Assembly (NCBI RefSeq): GCF_950023065.1
Contig: NC_088678.1
Location: forward strand, 10,964,580 to 11,028,579
DNA from: Planococcus citri
Taxonomy: Eukaryota; Arthropoda; Insecta; Hemiptera; Pseudococcidae
Direction: 5' to 3'
Length of the DNA: 64,000 nt
Shown: positions 45,601-58,000 of the stretch, piece after piece
How positions within the stretch are numbered: the stretch's first letter is position 1
How the letters are laid out: each line of letters starts with the position of its first letter
Position numbers and translations under genes: made by a program
The notes under the pieces: generated by a model
Databases searched by the model: none
Seen by the model: the letters and a program-made list of their open reading frames with translations, nothing else
What the model was told of the DNA's origin: nothing

Positions 45601-47036
45601 AGCTCTGGACCTCTGGGATTGGATCGCTGTTGTAAAATTGTATTTTCTATATACTTATTAATTAACTATATTTAACCCTAGATTTAAATATAAAAGTAGA
45701 ACATTACTAACGTTTCAGACTCTCATCTATAGACAAACTCCAACAAGTAAGTATTTTTTGAAAAACATACTAATAGTTTGCTTCCCCACAGAATTATTAT
45801 GACTCAAAAACAACGCAGTCCAGAGTAATGATCCTATGCTAATTGACGACTTTGAGAGATGTTTGACTCGAAAAAAGCTGAGATTCATTGATAATGATAC
45901 TGTCGGTGACTAAACAACTACAACTTCTCATCATACAATACCACTACTTCTTCAACAGAAATTTTCACAAACCAACATTATTCAATAGTTCATATTTTTG
46001 CATTCTTTACAATATTTGTCTTTTATATGCATTCATATTCAAATCCTGCATCATGTGTCTACTTTTATACATATAGTTTTATGCCATGCACATATATTAT
46101 CCCTGTAGAATTAGACGAATATCTTAGAATTACGCAAAACAATAGAATTAAGCAAAATCCTAGAGTTAAGCAAAATTTTTTCTTTTCTCCATGAAACTTT
46201 ACGCAATTTTTTATATTACTTTTTACATTTATTCTATGTTCTCTACAATGTTAGATTCATGTTTCTATGCATTTATTTTCATGCCATATACATATAGTAT
46301 GCCTTTAAAATTAATCTTAGAATTACGCAAAAACGGTAGAATTAAGCAAAATTTTCGAAACTGTATGCACTTTCGGAAAGATAGGGCCGCATAATGTACA
46401 AACTAGAACACAAAGTGACATTAATCAACTTTTCTTAGCTTTCGAACTTTTTCAACTTTATACTTTTGGTCGTCACATCTGAACAAAAATTAGGGAATTA
46501 AAATTTAAAATCTGCAATATGACAATTGTAAAACTTTCCATAAAAGAAGCTAGCTTTTCGTCGCCGTCATATTTGCAAGGAATAGGAAATCTTCATAAAT
46601 TTATAGGCCAAATTAACATAATGCTACTTAATGACCAAGAACCACTCTCGTTGGCAGAGCACATACTTCGCGTATTTATTCTATCCAGTTATAAGGAAAA
46701 CCTTCAGTTCATACCCATTAAGGCATTTAGGATACATTTGGCTACAAAACAAAAAGAGAAGGGCCATTTCGGAACTCAAAAAATTTTAGAATTTTCTGTA
46801 AAACACATTACCATCTTTCGATCCTGTTGATTGGTTATAAATTTGAGTAAACGATCCCTCATTATTGACTTCAAAAAATTATAGACACCTTTAGTAGTCA
46901 GGAGCATATTAACAACTTTTCCACTTCAAAAATCCCACCCTCCGACCCATCTCTTGAAAACCTGTCACCTCAAAATAGTCTGCAGATCAACGCAGCAAAG
47001 TACGGAGGGGCAGGGTGGTGGAGCCTCCCTTGTCTT
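45601..47036 (+). other. 3' noncoding region of the giant retrotransposon
   Basis: A direct repeat of about 90-100 bp recurs at about 46075-46180 and 46270-46360 (TTAGAATTACGCAAAA and TAGAATTAAGCAAAAT blocks). An ATG frame at 46519-46830 (103 residues) has no recognisable features and is not called as a gene. No envelope-like sequence is seen. Confidence 0.55.
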
Positions 47037-47057
47037 GGAAGGGAGGGGAAAGCGGGG
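47037..47057 (+). other. polypurine tract candidate
   Basis: A 21-nt purine-rich run ending AAAGCGGGG lies 85 bp before the 3' LTR. A shorter GGAAGGG at 47131-47137 sits four bases from the LTR start and is better placed to prime plus-strand synthesis. One or both may act. Confidence 0.45.
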
Positions 47058-47141
47058 TTACGGCATATTTTTCCTCTTATTTTTCGTGATCCGTGCTTCC
47101 CCCCGTGACCTGCTGTAGGGGTCAACCCCCGGAAGGGCATA

Positions 47142-48144
47142 TGATATGAGGAAATATGCCTTCATCGCCTAAGCGATGATTAAATTAATCATCACCATAG
47201 AGATGATGAATAAAATAACTCCCTTAAACTGCAAGTTCGGTAATGTGTTAACTCCTACTACTGTGCTACTCCTACTACGTAGCTATAACGTAATCGCGCG
47301 CAGCAAACGCATAGAACGCATCCGATGCACCCAAAAATAGTATAAATAGAGCAACACGGACGCGAGCCAAACTAGATGTATCTTAATCAAGTTGAACTTG
47401 AACAAAGCTCGTCGCGAAGAGTAGTTCTTGGTCAAAAAGTGTATTTATGTAGATACGAGTAGATGAGGTCCTCTATGGGTCATTCATCCCTTTTATTCAG
47501 TCTTCACCCACTTTTAGTGGTTAATATGTTTCTCGTTTCGTGATTTAAATTATCGTATACGTAATTAATCGCGTTCACACCGGAAATCATCCGATTATGC
47601 TGGCCATCGATGATTATCCTAGAAGAATAGGTACCTCGTGTAATACATTGCTGTCGACCGGCCTAGTATTAGTGAGCCACCCTGAAAGAGACAGTAGAAG
47701 CGGACATTATGTGAGCCTTGGTGAGTAACTTCACCACTATTTCCGAAATTGCATGCAATTTCTAGGGTACTTAATTACCCATCCTCTGTAATTAACTAAC
47801 GCGTGTCGTAAGGTATAAGCTTGTGCATGTACCTATTATAAAATAACTCTATAGTTATTCTATACTCTTTGATCTTTATACCCATTTTAATATGTATTTG
47901 ATTTCATTATTTCTGATTAACAATAAACATATTATCACTTTAGTGTAATTAATATGAGTTTTATTGGTAATTAGAGATTATTTCTGTGAAGAATGAGCTG
48001 CATGACTGAAACCTCTCCGATATTTTGAGCTAACCAGGCGAGGCATAAATTCACTACCTTAGGGAATATTTCTTGATTCAATCACGTAGGTAGGAATTAT
48101 GATAATAACCATCTATATCAATCATGCCTGATCTCACTCTATCA
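47142..48144 (+). repeat. 3' LTR of the giant retrotransposon
   Basis: Same 1003 bp as 27543-28545, offset 19599, with no difference seen by eye. CTAT follows at 48145-48148 as the right target duplication. Confidence 0.95.
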
Positions 48145-48148
48145 CTAT

Positions 48149-50006
48149 TTTCTTTTCTTTTACAAATTTGAAATTTTTAAACAAAATCATTCAAACTCTG
48201 AAATTTTCAAATTAAAAAAATCAATCTCCTTCCATAGAAAAAACATCGTTCTTTCATTCATCAAAATTGGAATTTTCAAATGCTTTTTCCCTCGCTACGC
48301 TCGGGCTAGTTCTTTTTTGTTTTTTTTAATATTGTTTAAGAAAAAATCAAAACGAAAAATTTTGTATAAGTCACTATAGACATCATATCAATTGGCAGAA
48401 TTGTCTTCTCATCTTTCCCCCCGCCCCTCACCCAGAGAATGCTTAGTTTCGCATCCCTGGGTGAGAAAGAACTCCAAAATTTTGGTAAAAATGCAAAAAT
48501 GTGTCATACAAATGACAAATTGTTTCATAAGTAGGTACATTTTAGAGAGCATTCAATACGAGTATATCAACTCATTTTATTGATTTGGCCCCTCCAACGC
48601 CCTCATTAACCCTCAAAACTTACTAAAAATCTAAGAAATCGTGTGACGTATGGTTTTTTATTGGCTTCCGAAATTTCCTGAAAATTGAATAAAAATATAC
48701 TTATATGATCTGAAATTTTCTGGAAAAAATTCAACTAGCTGATGATATTCATATTCAGCGATCAACTCTCTCAAAAATTGATAAGGGGAATATAAATTGG
48801 CACGACAGAAAAAGTGATTCGAACGACAAAATAGGGTATTTCAACGACAATTTAGGTACTTAATACGAACGACCATTCGATTTCATAACGATGAAAGAAA
48901 ATGTAATCCACGTCCAAATAAAATTTGGGCTGCTAAAAAAAAATTTCTAAAAAAATAACTCATTTTGTAATGAAAAAATTGTTTGTCTTTCAAAAAAACG
49001 TTAAAATCACGTTTTCATGATTTCAACGAAGTAAAATCTCAGAATCAGAATTTGGCCCAAAAAAGCTAAATTTTGAAAGTTACTGGTAAAATCGAGTGAA
49101 AACTTATCGAGCTCTTGCAAGTGTGTTCCAAATGTAAATTCTTCAATTTATTTGAAAAAAATATGCATAATCGCCTTTTTCAGGGGTGCCCAAAGTGGGG
49201 GGCTCCAAAAAAAGGGTTCAAAATTACGAATATACAGGGAGCTTAATTAAACTTTTTCACCTAGGTAATTGAATATATGCCTCAAAACGTTACGTTTGGC
49301 GCAAATCAGAGGTTTCCAGCTATCCAGGGGTTCCAAAAAAAACCAAATTACAAAAAATTGGAAATTTGGATTTTTGAGTACCAGCGCAAAATTTTATTGA
49401 GCTTAAAATTTGGTAGGACGGAGGTCTTTCAGATACTAATAAACTGTAAAAAGCTTCTTAGCGAGGTTCAGAGGGGTAGGTTCAAAATGATGGTTCCAAA
49501 ATTTTTGAAGAATTAAAACCCCCCAATTTCTGCCCCCGAAGGTCGAAAATGGAAACGTTGCCTCAATTATAATGTTTAACGGGTTCAAACAGATATTTTA
49601 CGTTGAAAAAGTTTTTGAAAATAATACTCGTGTGGTTCCTAAAATTCTTGTTTTATTCACAACTTTGGGGACCCCTGGAGCCCAAAAAATGGTCATTTTG
49701 GGTTAAATAACCACGGATTCGTATTTGGAGCATTCATTATAAACATTTTAAGAGGGGTTCAGTCGATAACTGTCTGGTGCCAAAAAATGGCCTTATGGAT
49801 ACTCCTCCTTTTAGGAATTGAAAGTCCTTCATTTTGTAAAAAAAATTGCCTTTTCAAGTTGAATTCAAAAAAGTTTTGCTTTCCGAAAAATTTGATTTCT
49901 TGCAGAAATCGCTAAAAATTGTGAAAAAGTTGTACCTACCCAGGTTTTTTGTTGCTAAAATTATTGTGAAAAAGTTTTGTTTTTTTGGTCAAAATTTTCA
50001 AAAAGT
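48149..50006. other. intergenic, no gene recognised
   Basis: AT-rich sequence with several repeat-like A/T and GGGG/CCCC patches; open frames at 48392-48583, 49277-49516 and 49846-50037 have no supporting splice sites or domains. AAGT at 50003-50006 is the left target duplication of the solo LTR. Confidence 0.4.
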
Positions 50007-51068
50007 TGTTATCTTAGAAATGATAGGGATTAGCTGATGATGATTGTTCTCATAACTAATGGGTTGATGGTCCATCTCATAAATATCACCTAAAGGGGGG
50101 ACATTTATTCGACTCCTAGCTAGCTCAGATGGGAGTCTAGTTGAGTAATCACTATACTTCTAAGTCATCAAGTACATAAATAATCAACATTTAAATACCA
50201 TTTATGTACACAAGATTTATTTTGAGAAGATATTCACTACATTGGCTACATTTATAACATATTGAGATATGTTATTACTTCAACGAATGTGCTCTATCTA
50301 AACAAATAGGAAAGTATTAAAGGTACTTTTCCTAGGTGACTCATGCCAATTATACAAGGAATTGAGACCATATTGGCTGCGCAATGTACAACAACCATGT
50401 AAGCGAAATATGTCGAATAGTGCGTAAGTGAGGAATCTCTGCTCCATCCCTTACGACGAATGACTTCATCTATTAATTACAATACAACTATAATTAATAT
50501 AGTGGAGACACCACCATGTAAGTACGCACTTACCTAACACTGCTGACCGTCACACCACCTCTTTTCCGTAGCCTACCCCAATAATAGTGGCTGTCGGTGG
50601 CTGCTTTACTTTGAAGAGACTCATGTAACACACGCATCCCTCTCAATGCCTAGGTACATCTCGAGTAGACTGCAAAATTAGGTATAATCGTCGGATTATC
50701 ACCATGGTAATTATCAAGCAACGATTACGATTAGACTTTAATTTAATCTAGTCCACACGCGAGGTGGGTTAAATAATAAAATAATACTACTTAGGCCGAG
50801 GCCTGTCTTCGTATACAGATTACTCCCTGACCACATACTTCGACGAGGATCCTACCACGGCCGATTGCAGAAACCAAGTGAAGAGACACTCGTATCGCCA
50901 GAAGCTCGTGCCTCCTTGGCGATTGACAGATGTCTTTCACACCCTAATATTTGAATACTTTCCCGCGTACTCGGTACCTTTTATTACCCAATAAAGATAA
51001 ATCACATCGCGTAAAAGGTAACCCTAAGAATAATCACCAAGCAGGTGGAGGCAGATTGCACCATAACA
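50007..51068 (-). mobile_element. solo LTR (copy 2, reverse orientation)
   Basis: It starts TGTTATC and ends ACCATAACA on the plus strand, the reverse complement of the LTR at 11206-12274 with moderate divergence. AAGT at 50003-50006 and 51069-51072 is an exact 4-bp target duplication. It is 1062 bp long, with no internal region attached. Confidence 0.9.
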
Positions 51069-52295
51069 AAGTCTTTCTTTTTCCAGAATTACCTACCTAA
51101 TAAATTTTGCTTTTTACAAAACTGTCAAAAATCCAACTTTTTTCAAAAATTACCCTTAAATTTTCAATTTTAAAAATTTTCCATCTACGTTTTTTTGTGA
51201 AATTTCAAAAAAAAAAGCCCAAATCGCTAAAAATTGATAGAAAATTCCAATTTGGTAGGTACTGTTTTTTTTTTTTGTTTTTTTTGGTTAAAATTGTGAA
51301 CAGGTTTTTCTTTTTTGGCCAAAACCACCAAAAAGATCTTACTTTTTCAAAAAATCTTGTTTTTTCGCCAACATAACTGTCAAAATTCTTACTTTTAGTT
51401 AAAACTGCCCAAAATTCACATTGTATTGCAAAATCCATCAAGAAAAATTCATCACAGTGGAGATATCATATAAGAGTTTTGTGTTCCTAGATTTTTTCTA
51501 TTTTTTTAATTACAGCTCCAAAATTCGGTAAGATTTTAAAAATTGAGTTCTCAGAAAATATCAGTTTTTGAACTATGAAAATGTTTGATGAATATTTTTT
51601 AAAACCGTTCCAATTCATCTTCAAAACGCTGCTAACAGATTTTCTGCAAGTTGAAGCAGTCCCGAGCAATTAAACTCCAAAGCAGGGCATTATGGCGAGA
51701 AATTTCAACTTCTGGAAAACATACCCAACCCTAACCTGCTTCAAGAGACTTTAAAATGGAGGGCCAATGATAGCGATTTTCTTTCTTTCATTATAATGTG
51801 AGTAAACTTGAAAAAAAAAAAAAATTGTGCAGAATCAGATGACTTAACCCTGAATATGCTGGACTGATTTGGTATGGAATGATCTCAATGGCATGGCATC
51901 GAACTATTTATTTTGTTGTTTTTGTTTTCAATCTGAAAATTCAATCATTTTGGCAGATCTGATCAAGATTTCTTAAAGGTGAAGAAACTGATACATTTTC
52001 AAGAAACGCAGCATAATGAGTTTATTTTTGAAATGCTTGAGTAAGTAATAAAAACATGGGTAGGTAGGTAACGTACCTACTACCTACCTACATATATTAT
52101 AAAATTAATAATTTAAAAAAAAAGTTATTAATTGTAGGTTAAAAAATATTTTCATCGCATAAAACAATGAAAAACGAAAATAAAATTAAGCTCAATATTA
52201 TAAAATGAAATGGTTTCAACTCTATCAATTCATTCTCCATGGGAATGAAAAGTGTGAAACATCATTGTTTTTATTAAACTTCAACTCGACGAAAG
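51069..52295. other. intergenic, no gene recognised
   Basis: Low-complexity T-rich and A-rich DNA (51107-51376 is nearly all A/T runs). The direct repeat GTAGGTAGG...CCTACCTAC near 52060-52090 is a cluster of the window-wide TAGGTACCTA-like motif. The last 200 bp are the probable 3' untranslated region of the next minus-strand gene. Confidence 0.4.
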
Positions 52296-53881
52296 TTAAA
52301 CGCTGTACGGTGGTGGAGCTGATAAGTTGGCTTCTTCGTCATTATTTTTTCCAGGCGATACATTTTTCTTCGCTTCGGCGTAATAGCTTTGGAAAACCAA
52401 AGCGGAGTAGAGTTCGAAAACTGAAATGAGAAGCAAACAAAATACTTACTCATTGCAACCTATACGTACGAGTATCTAATTGTCTAACATATAAATTAGT
52501 GTTAATATTACTTCATTTTGCACCAATCAATGATTAGCTAACAAAGATCAGCTATTTCAAATTTTTAAAACATGAACAAATGTTTTAGAAATTGAAAAAA
52601 AAAATCGAAAACAAAATTGAAAAAAAAATCATCGTTGTATAATCAGAATTGTGAAAACGAAATTGATAGAGATATCCTTATTAGGTATCAGTAAATTCCA
52701 AATGGATATAACCAGATGGAAATCAACATTTTCAGGAACTGTGTTTGACGTAAATTACATGATTAGGTAATGTAACAACGAAATAATATTCATGGAAAAA
52801 TGAGTAATACTGATAACAAATTTTTATGCAAATACATAGGTATTGCAAATCAAATGAAGTTTTTGCTGTTTTACCAGTCCAAAGACGCAAGTACTCAGAC
52901 TGAAATCGATTTTGAAAAATAATATTCAAAAATCAGCCAAAAATAATCTGATCTAGGTACCAAAGCACCTACTTTGATTGATAAGTAGGTACCCATACCT
53001 ACATACCTGCGTAAGTTGATTCTTAAATTACTTACTCATATTACAGAGGTACAACATTTGTAAATGTTTTTCTACAATGTGTATTTCGTGGAGTTTCTTC
53101 AAATCAGATTGCGCTTCACGAGCCATTTTTGTCAAGTAATTATCGCACAGATTAAGGTGTACCATCCAATAAATAGAGTAGATTACACTCATGATGGAAA
53201 ACGCAATGGTTATGCTTAACAGAGAATTGGAAGGTGTTTTCTGAAAATAAAAGTTTACGTAGGCATTTAAGAATTCCAAAAGTCTTAAGATACATTGATA
53301 AGTTTCCTAAAATTTCTTTCTTTCTTTACCTATAGGTATATTTTATGCTATGAAAACCAGGAGGTAGGTAGGTATTTGAACTTACATTAGCAATGGAGAT
53401 GATCGAGCCCAAGTAAATGATTCCACCAATTATCGAAAAAAACAAGTTCATATAATACGCTGGAATGTTCTCAGCTATTTGTAGATTTCAACAAAAACCA
53501 AAGTAGGTAAATGATAAGTAGTTAGATGGTTTTAGAATAGGCTAATAATTAATTTATAAATATTTTATTTTTTCGTTTTGCAGTTTTTCAAAATGTTGGC
53601 ATAAGGGATGAAAAAGTGAGCAAAAAACTTACCTAGAAACTCTTTATAAATCGGATTATTGACAATGGCCATTAAATACATTGCACTCCACACGCAATTG
53701 ATCTACGAGTAGAAAAATGGGAAATCATTTCAATGAATGAATTCGTTACAAATAGGTACCTAATTTACGATTTAATATCAAGCTAAGAGATGAAGGTAGG
53801 TACTCAACTTACCAGATGAATATAGAGTAAAATCAAAGTGCCTGTTCGCAATGACAAACCCCAAAATGTTTTTGCAGCCAT
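52296..53881 (-). CDS. four-pass membrane protein, 185 residues, PPPY tail, complete
   Basis: Five minus-strand exons, 53881-53813 (ATG), 53702-53633, 53474-53386, 53240-53036 and 52420-52296 (TAA), join in frame with introns in phases 0, 1, 0 and 1. Hydrophobic segments are at about residues 14-36, 53-75, 82-105 and 137-158. The fourth exon starts Lys-Thr-Pro-Ser-Asn, shared with the neighbour at 55036-62343. The short tail is acidic and ends PPPYSV, a PPxY motif for WW-domain partners such as Nedd4-type ligases. Exon lengths (69, 70, 89, 205, 125) nearly repeat those of the neighbour (69, 67, 89, 250, 176), so the two are tandem duplicates. Like LAPTM4 proteins it may be a late endosomal or lysosomal membrane protein; this is inferred. 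Confidence 0.9.
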
Positions 53882-55035
53882 CTTGAATTCAAGTTTTCTG
53901 TTTCCAACAAGTGTTGAAAAAAATAAAACCGATTTTGTTTAAAAACACTAAACTTAATGAAGTACAAACCAATACAGTTTCAGTTCACTTTATCGAATCG
54001 AATGGTACAGAATTAATCGCAATATTTCCAACAGATTCGTGTGCGTCATATCAAAAATTACTCAGCTATGATTAAAATGATCCCCATCATGGGAAGTGGG
54101 AATACGATTACATTGTTTTATAAAAAGGGGAAAAACGTAGATATGTACCTACTTTGGTACCTACTTTTCAAAAATAGGTATCAATAGCTTGACTTCGCGT
54201 GAATATAAAATTACGAAATTTTTCATGAAATGGTACTGCAAGTTTTTGATTTTTTGAGAAAATAAGTTAACAGCTGTCCATTTTTATATGGAATCAAATT
54301 TTGGCCATTTTAATGCATTTCTCAAACTTGAAGATCTTTTCTTGCTTTTAAATGGTCAAAATGACCAAAAATTTCGAATAACAAGTGACAGACACTTCGT
54401 CACTCGATGGATTTTTATGTACCTTCCATTTCAACTGGATATACCTATCATTCGTAAAATTACAATAAAAAGTGTTGGCGTGAATCCGAAAAAATATTTT
54501 TTTAATCTATCAACTTATAATGCTACAAAATTTACCACTTTTAATATTGTTCAACAACAATTTAGTCAAAATTCACGGGCTAGGGTTCATTTTCCAATTT
54601 TTGTCACTTATTAAAAATCAAATTGGAGCTAAAAAAATTTGAAAAAAATCAAAATTTCGTTAAATTAACCTCAATTGAAATATTTTTAAGCTCTCGGAAT
54701 CAATCAAATTCATTTCAAATACAATTTCGAGCAATCGAATCAAAATAAGCATCACTCCAGTGAGCTGCGAATGGAAAACTGAGTGTACCTTTTTGACATT
54801 GTTAGTTACATTGATGAATTAAAACAGGCGAAAAATGCAAGTTAAAAAATTCTACATGATTCGAGAAAATATAATATATTTGTATTCCTTTTTTATAAAA
54901 ACGAATTAAAAAATTAAAAAACGAGCAAATAATCAACTTACAATTAGGTATAATTTTACAAAATTAAACGCTTCCGAACTGTATAAATGAATTTTCATCA
55001 CTTTTTTTTTTTAAAGTGGAAGATCACTTTTTAAG
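53882..55035. other. spacer between the two tandem membrane-protein genes
   Basis: It contains the promoter side of the 52296-53881 gene and the 3' flank of its upstream neighbour. A plus-strand frame at 54288-54614 (108 residues) has ordinary composition but no domain and no splice or poly(A) context, so I leave it uncalled. Confidence 0.4.
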
Positions 55036-58000
55036 CTAGATATTGACGGAGTACTGGGGACGTTGGGTGTCATACTGTGATGTATAAGGTGGAGATACAC
55101 GACTGTAACCTTCTTCAGAATTGTTTTTTCCAAATCGCACATCGTTTGCAATATTTTCTTTTATCTCAACCATGTAGCTGTAGAAAACCAGAGCTGAATA
55201 GAGAACAAAACCTGAAATTGAAAAACAAACGTCGATTAGGTTGGTACTAATAGGTAGGTACATTACTAGTTTACTTATCATTCATTAAAATGTGCCTATT
55301 TATATTTTTGACGAACTTCTTTAGACTGAAGTTAAGAACATTATTTAAGTAGATTGAGACTTAATATTTCGAATTTTTCTCTCTTGAAAAAAAAAAAAAA
55401 AAAAAAGCAAATCTAGGTAACACACCAAGGTTGGCCAAAATTCATACTGGTGTGAAAATTTATTACCTAGTCAATTTCCAACCAAAATACCAGAATTACA
55501 TTTGATTCTATCTGGTAAATTTTCACATCTTAAAAAGTTTGAACATTTGTGTAAAAGCTTTTTGTGAGGAGATCTACAGTATGACACAAAAGTAGTGCCT
55601 GGTTGCTTTTATTTCCAAGTGGAAAGAGCTAGAGACATGAATGAAGCGGCGTTGAGTAGGGAAAAATAAGGGATTTCAAAAGCGACCTTCAAAATTTCAG
55701 GCCCATGCACAAGGTGTCCACAAATTGAAAAACTGGTTTGGTCAAAAAATTCAAACTGGTTTTTATTAGCGCAATGTATTCTACACACTAAGGCGACAAA
55801 AACGTGATATGAATTTTTTGAAACCGGTTCATTAATTTGCAACCAGTTGACAAAAAATACCCAAAAATTGTAGATAGAGAAAAAAGCTAGGAACAAAAGT
55901 TGTAGGGCATGAAAAATTACACAATTCTGTTCAATCACATTTTGAAACCGGTTCATTGGTTCGCATTTAGCAACCTGTATTTGACAATCAACTAAAAATT
56001 GGAGATAGACAAAAAAAGCTTGAAACAGAAGTTGTAGAGCGTGAAAAATTGAACCATTTTAGCTGATCAGATTTTAAAACCGGTTCATTAATTTGCAACC
56101 AGTTATCAAAAATTACCCAAAAATTGTAGATAGAGAAAAAAGCTTGAAACGAAAGTTGTAGAGCGTGAAAAATTGAACCATTTTAGCTGATCAGATTTTT
56201 AAACCGGTTCATTAATTTGCAACCAGTTATCAAAAATTACCTAAAAATTGAAGATCGAGAAAAAAGCTTGAAACGAAAGTAGTAGGGCGTAAAAAATTAC
56301 ACAATTCTATTCAATCACATTTTGAAACCGATTCACTGCTTCGCATTTAGCAACCAGTTTTTGACAATCACCTAAAAATTAAAGATTGAGAATAAAAAAT
56401 GAAACATAAGTTGTAGAGTGTGAAAAATTAAACCATTTTCGCTAATCAGATTTTGAAACCAGTTCATTAATTCGCAAAAATCCACCAAAAGTTACTTAAT
56501 TGCAACTTAATTGGCCATTTTCAAAATTCTGATCTGCAAAAATAGTTCAATTTTTCGCACTCTACAACTTTTGTTTCAATATTTTTTCTATATCTCTAGT
56601 TTTTAGGTGTTTGTTAAAAACATGGTTGCTAAATGCGAACCAGTGAACCGGTTTCAAAATGTGATTGAATGGAATTGTGTAATTTTTTACACTCTGCAAC
56701 TTTTGTTTCAAGCTTTTTTCAATATCCACAATTTTTGGGTAATTTTTGATAACTGGTTGCAAATTAATGAACCGGTTTCAAAATCTGATCAGCAAAAATG
56801 GTTCAATTTTTCACGCTCTACAACTTTCGTTTCAAGCTTTTTTCTCTATCTACAATTTTTGGGTAATTTTTGATAACTGGTTGCAAATTAATGAACCGGT
56901 TTCAAAATCTGATCAGCTAAAATGGTTCAATTTTTCACGCTCTACAACTTTTGTTTCAAGTGTTTTTCTCAATCTTTAATTTTTAGGTGTTTGTCAAAAA
57001 CTGGTTGCTAAATGCGAACCAGTGAACCGGTTTCAAAATGAGATTGAATAGAATTGTGTTATTTTTCATGCCTTACAACTTTTGTTTCGAGCTTTTTTCT
57101 CGATCTCCAATTTTTAGGTAATTTTTGATAACTGGTTGCAAATTAATGAACCGGTTTCAAAATCTGATCAGCGAAAATGGTTCAATTTTTCATGCTCTAC
57201 AACTTTTGTTCCAAGCTTTTTTCTCTATCTCCAATTTTTAGTTGATTGTCAAAAACCGGTTGCTAAATGCGAACCAATGAACCGGTTTCAAAATTTGATT
57301 AGACAGAATTGTGCAATTTTTAACGCTCTACAACTTTTTTTCAAGCTTTTTTCTCTATCTATTATTTTTGGATATTTTTTGTTGACTGGTTGCACATTAA
57401 TGAACCAGTTTCAAAAAATTCATACCTCGTTTTTGTCGCCTTCGTGTGTAGAATACATTGCGCCAATTTAAACCAGTTTGAATTTTTTGACTAAACCGGT
57501 TTCACAATTTGAGGGCACCCTGTGTATGGGCCTGAAATTTTCAAGGTCGCTTTTGAAATATACCTTATTTGTCCCTACTCAACGCCGCTTCATTCATCTC
57601 GCTAACTCTTTCCACTTGGGAATAAAAGCCACCGAGCACTACTTTTGTGTCATACTGTAGCTGATTCTTTAAATTTTTATAACTCTGCTTTTTGCAAAAA
57701 ATTTTCAAAATTTTCCATAATAATTTTTTTTCAATCAATCCCCCCCCCTCCTCCTCCTCCTAATCAATCTCTTTATTATTGACCAAAAAATTTGGATTTG
57801 AAAATTCATGTCACTCGCACATTTGTACCTAATTGTCACATCAGAAAAACATTTTTCATTTGTTCTCAAAATTTCAGATTTCAAGAACTTTTGACTTAAT
57901 ATTTCAATTTTTATGTTAGTATTACCAAGAGAAACTTTTCGGAAAATTTTCGTACCCTCACATCAAAAATTGATTTCAGAAATCGAGATTAAAAAATGCC

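Larger units (their letters stand above)
27543..48144 (+). mobile_element. giant 20.6 kb Ty3/gypsy-type LTR retrotransposon, structurally complete
   Basis: LTRs of 1003 bp at 27543-28545 and 47142-48144 start TGATATGAGG and end TCTATCA, and they look identical. The 4-bp duplication CTAT is at 27539-27542 and 48145-48148. Internal order: primer-binding site, long leader, gag, frameshift signal, pol (protease, RT, RNase H, integrase), hairpin region, a second coding block, a purine tract and the 3' LTR. The pol domain order, the GPY/F module and the 4-bp duplication fit Ty3/gypsy. The size is two to four times that of a usual gypsy element. Gag and pol are open throughout, whereas the second coding block is broken by two frame changes and a stop. 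No envelope-like gene with signal peptide and membrane anchor was seen. Identical LTRs imply a recent insertion. Confidence 0.95.

Noticed and set aside
46519..46830. 103-residue ATG frame near the 3' LTR as an accessory gene
   Set aside because: No domain, no upstream signals, and ordinary composition; could be chance in AT-rich DNA.
54288..54614. 108-residue plus-strand frame as a gene
   Set aside because: No domain, splice or poly(A) context, and it lies in the spacer between tandem genes on the other strand.
55609..57471. Repeated open frames with similar peptides on both strands
   Set aside because: They derive from the 125-bp units of the foldback element, not from a duplicated protein gene.
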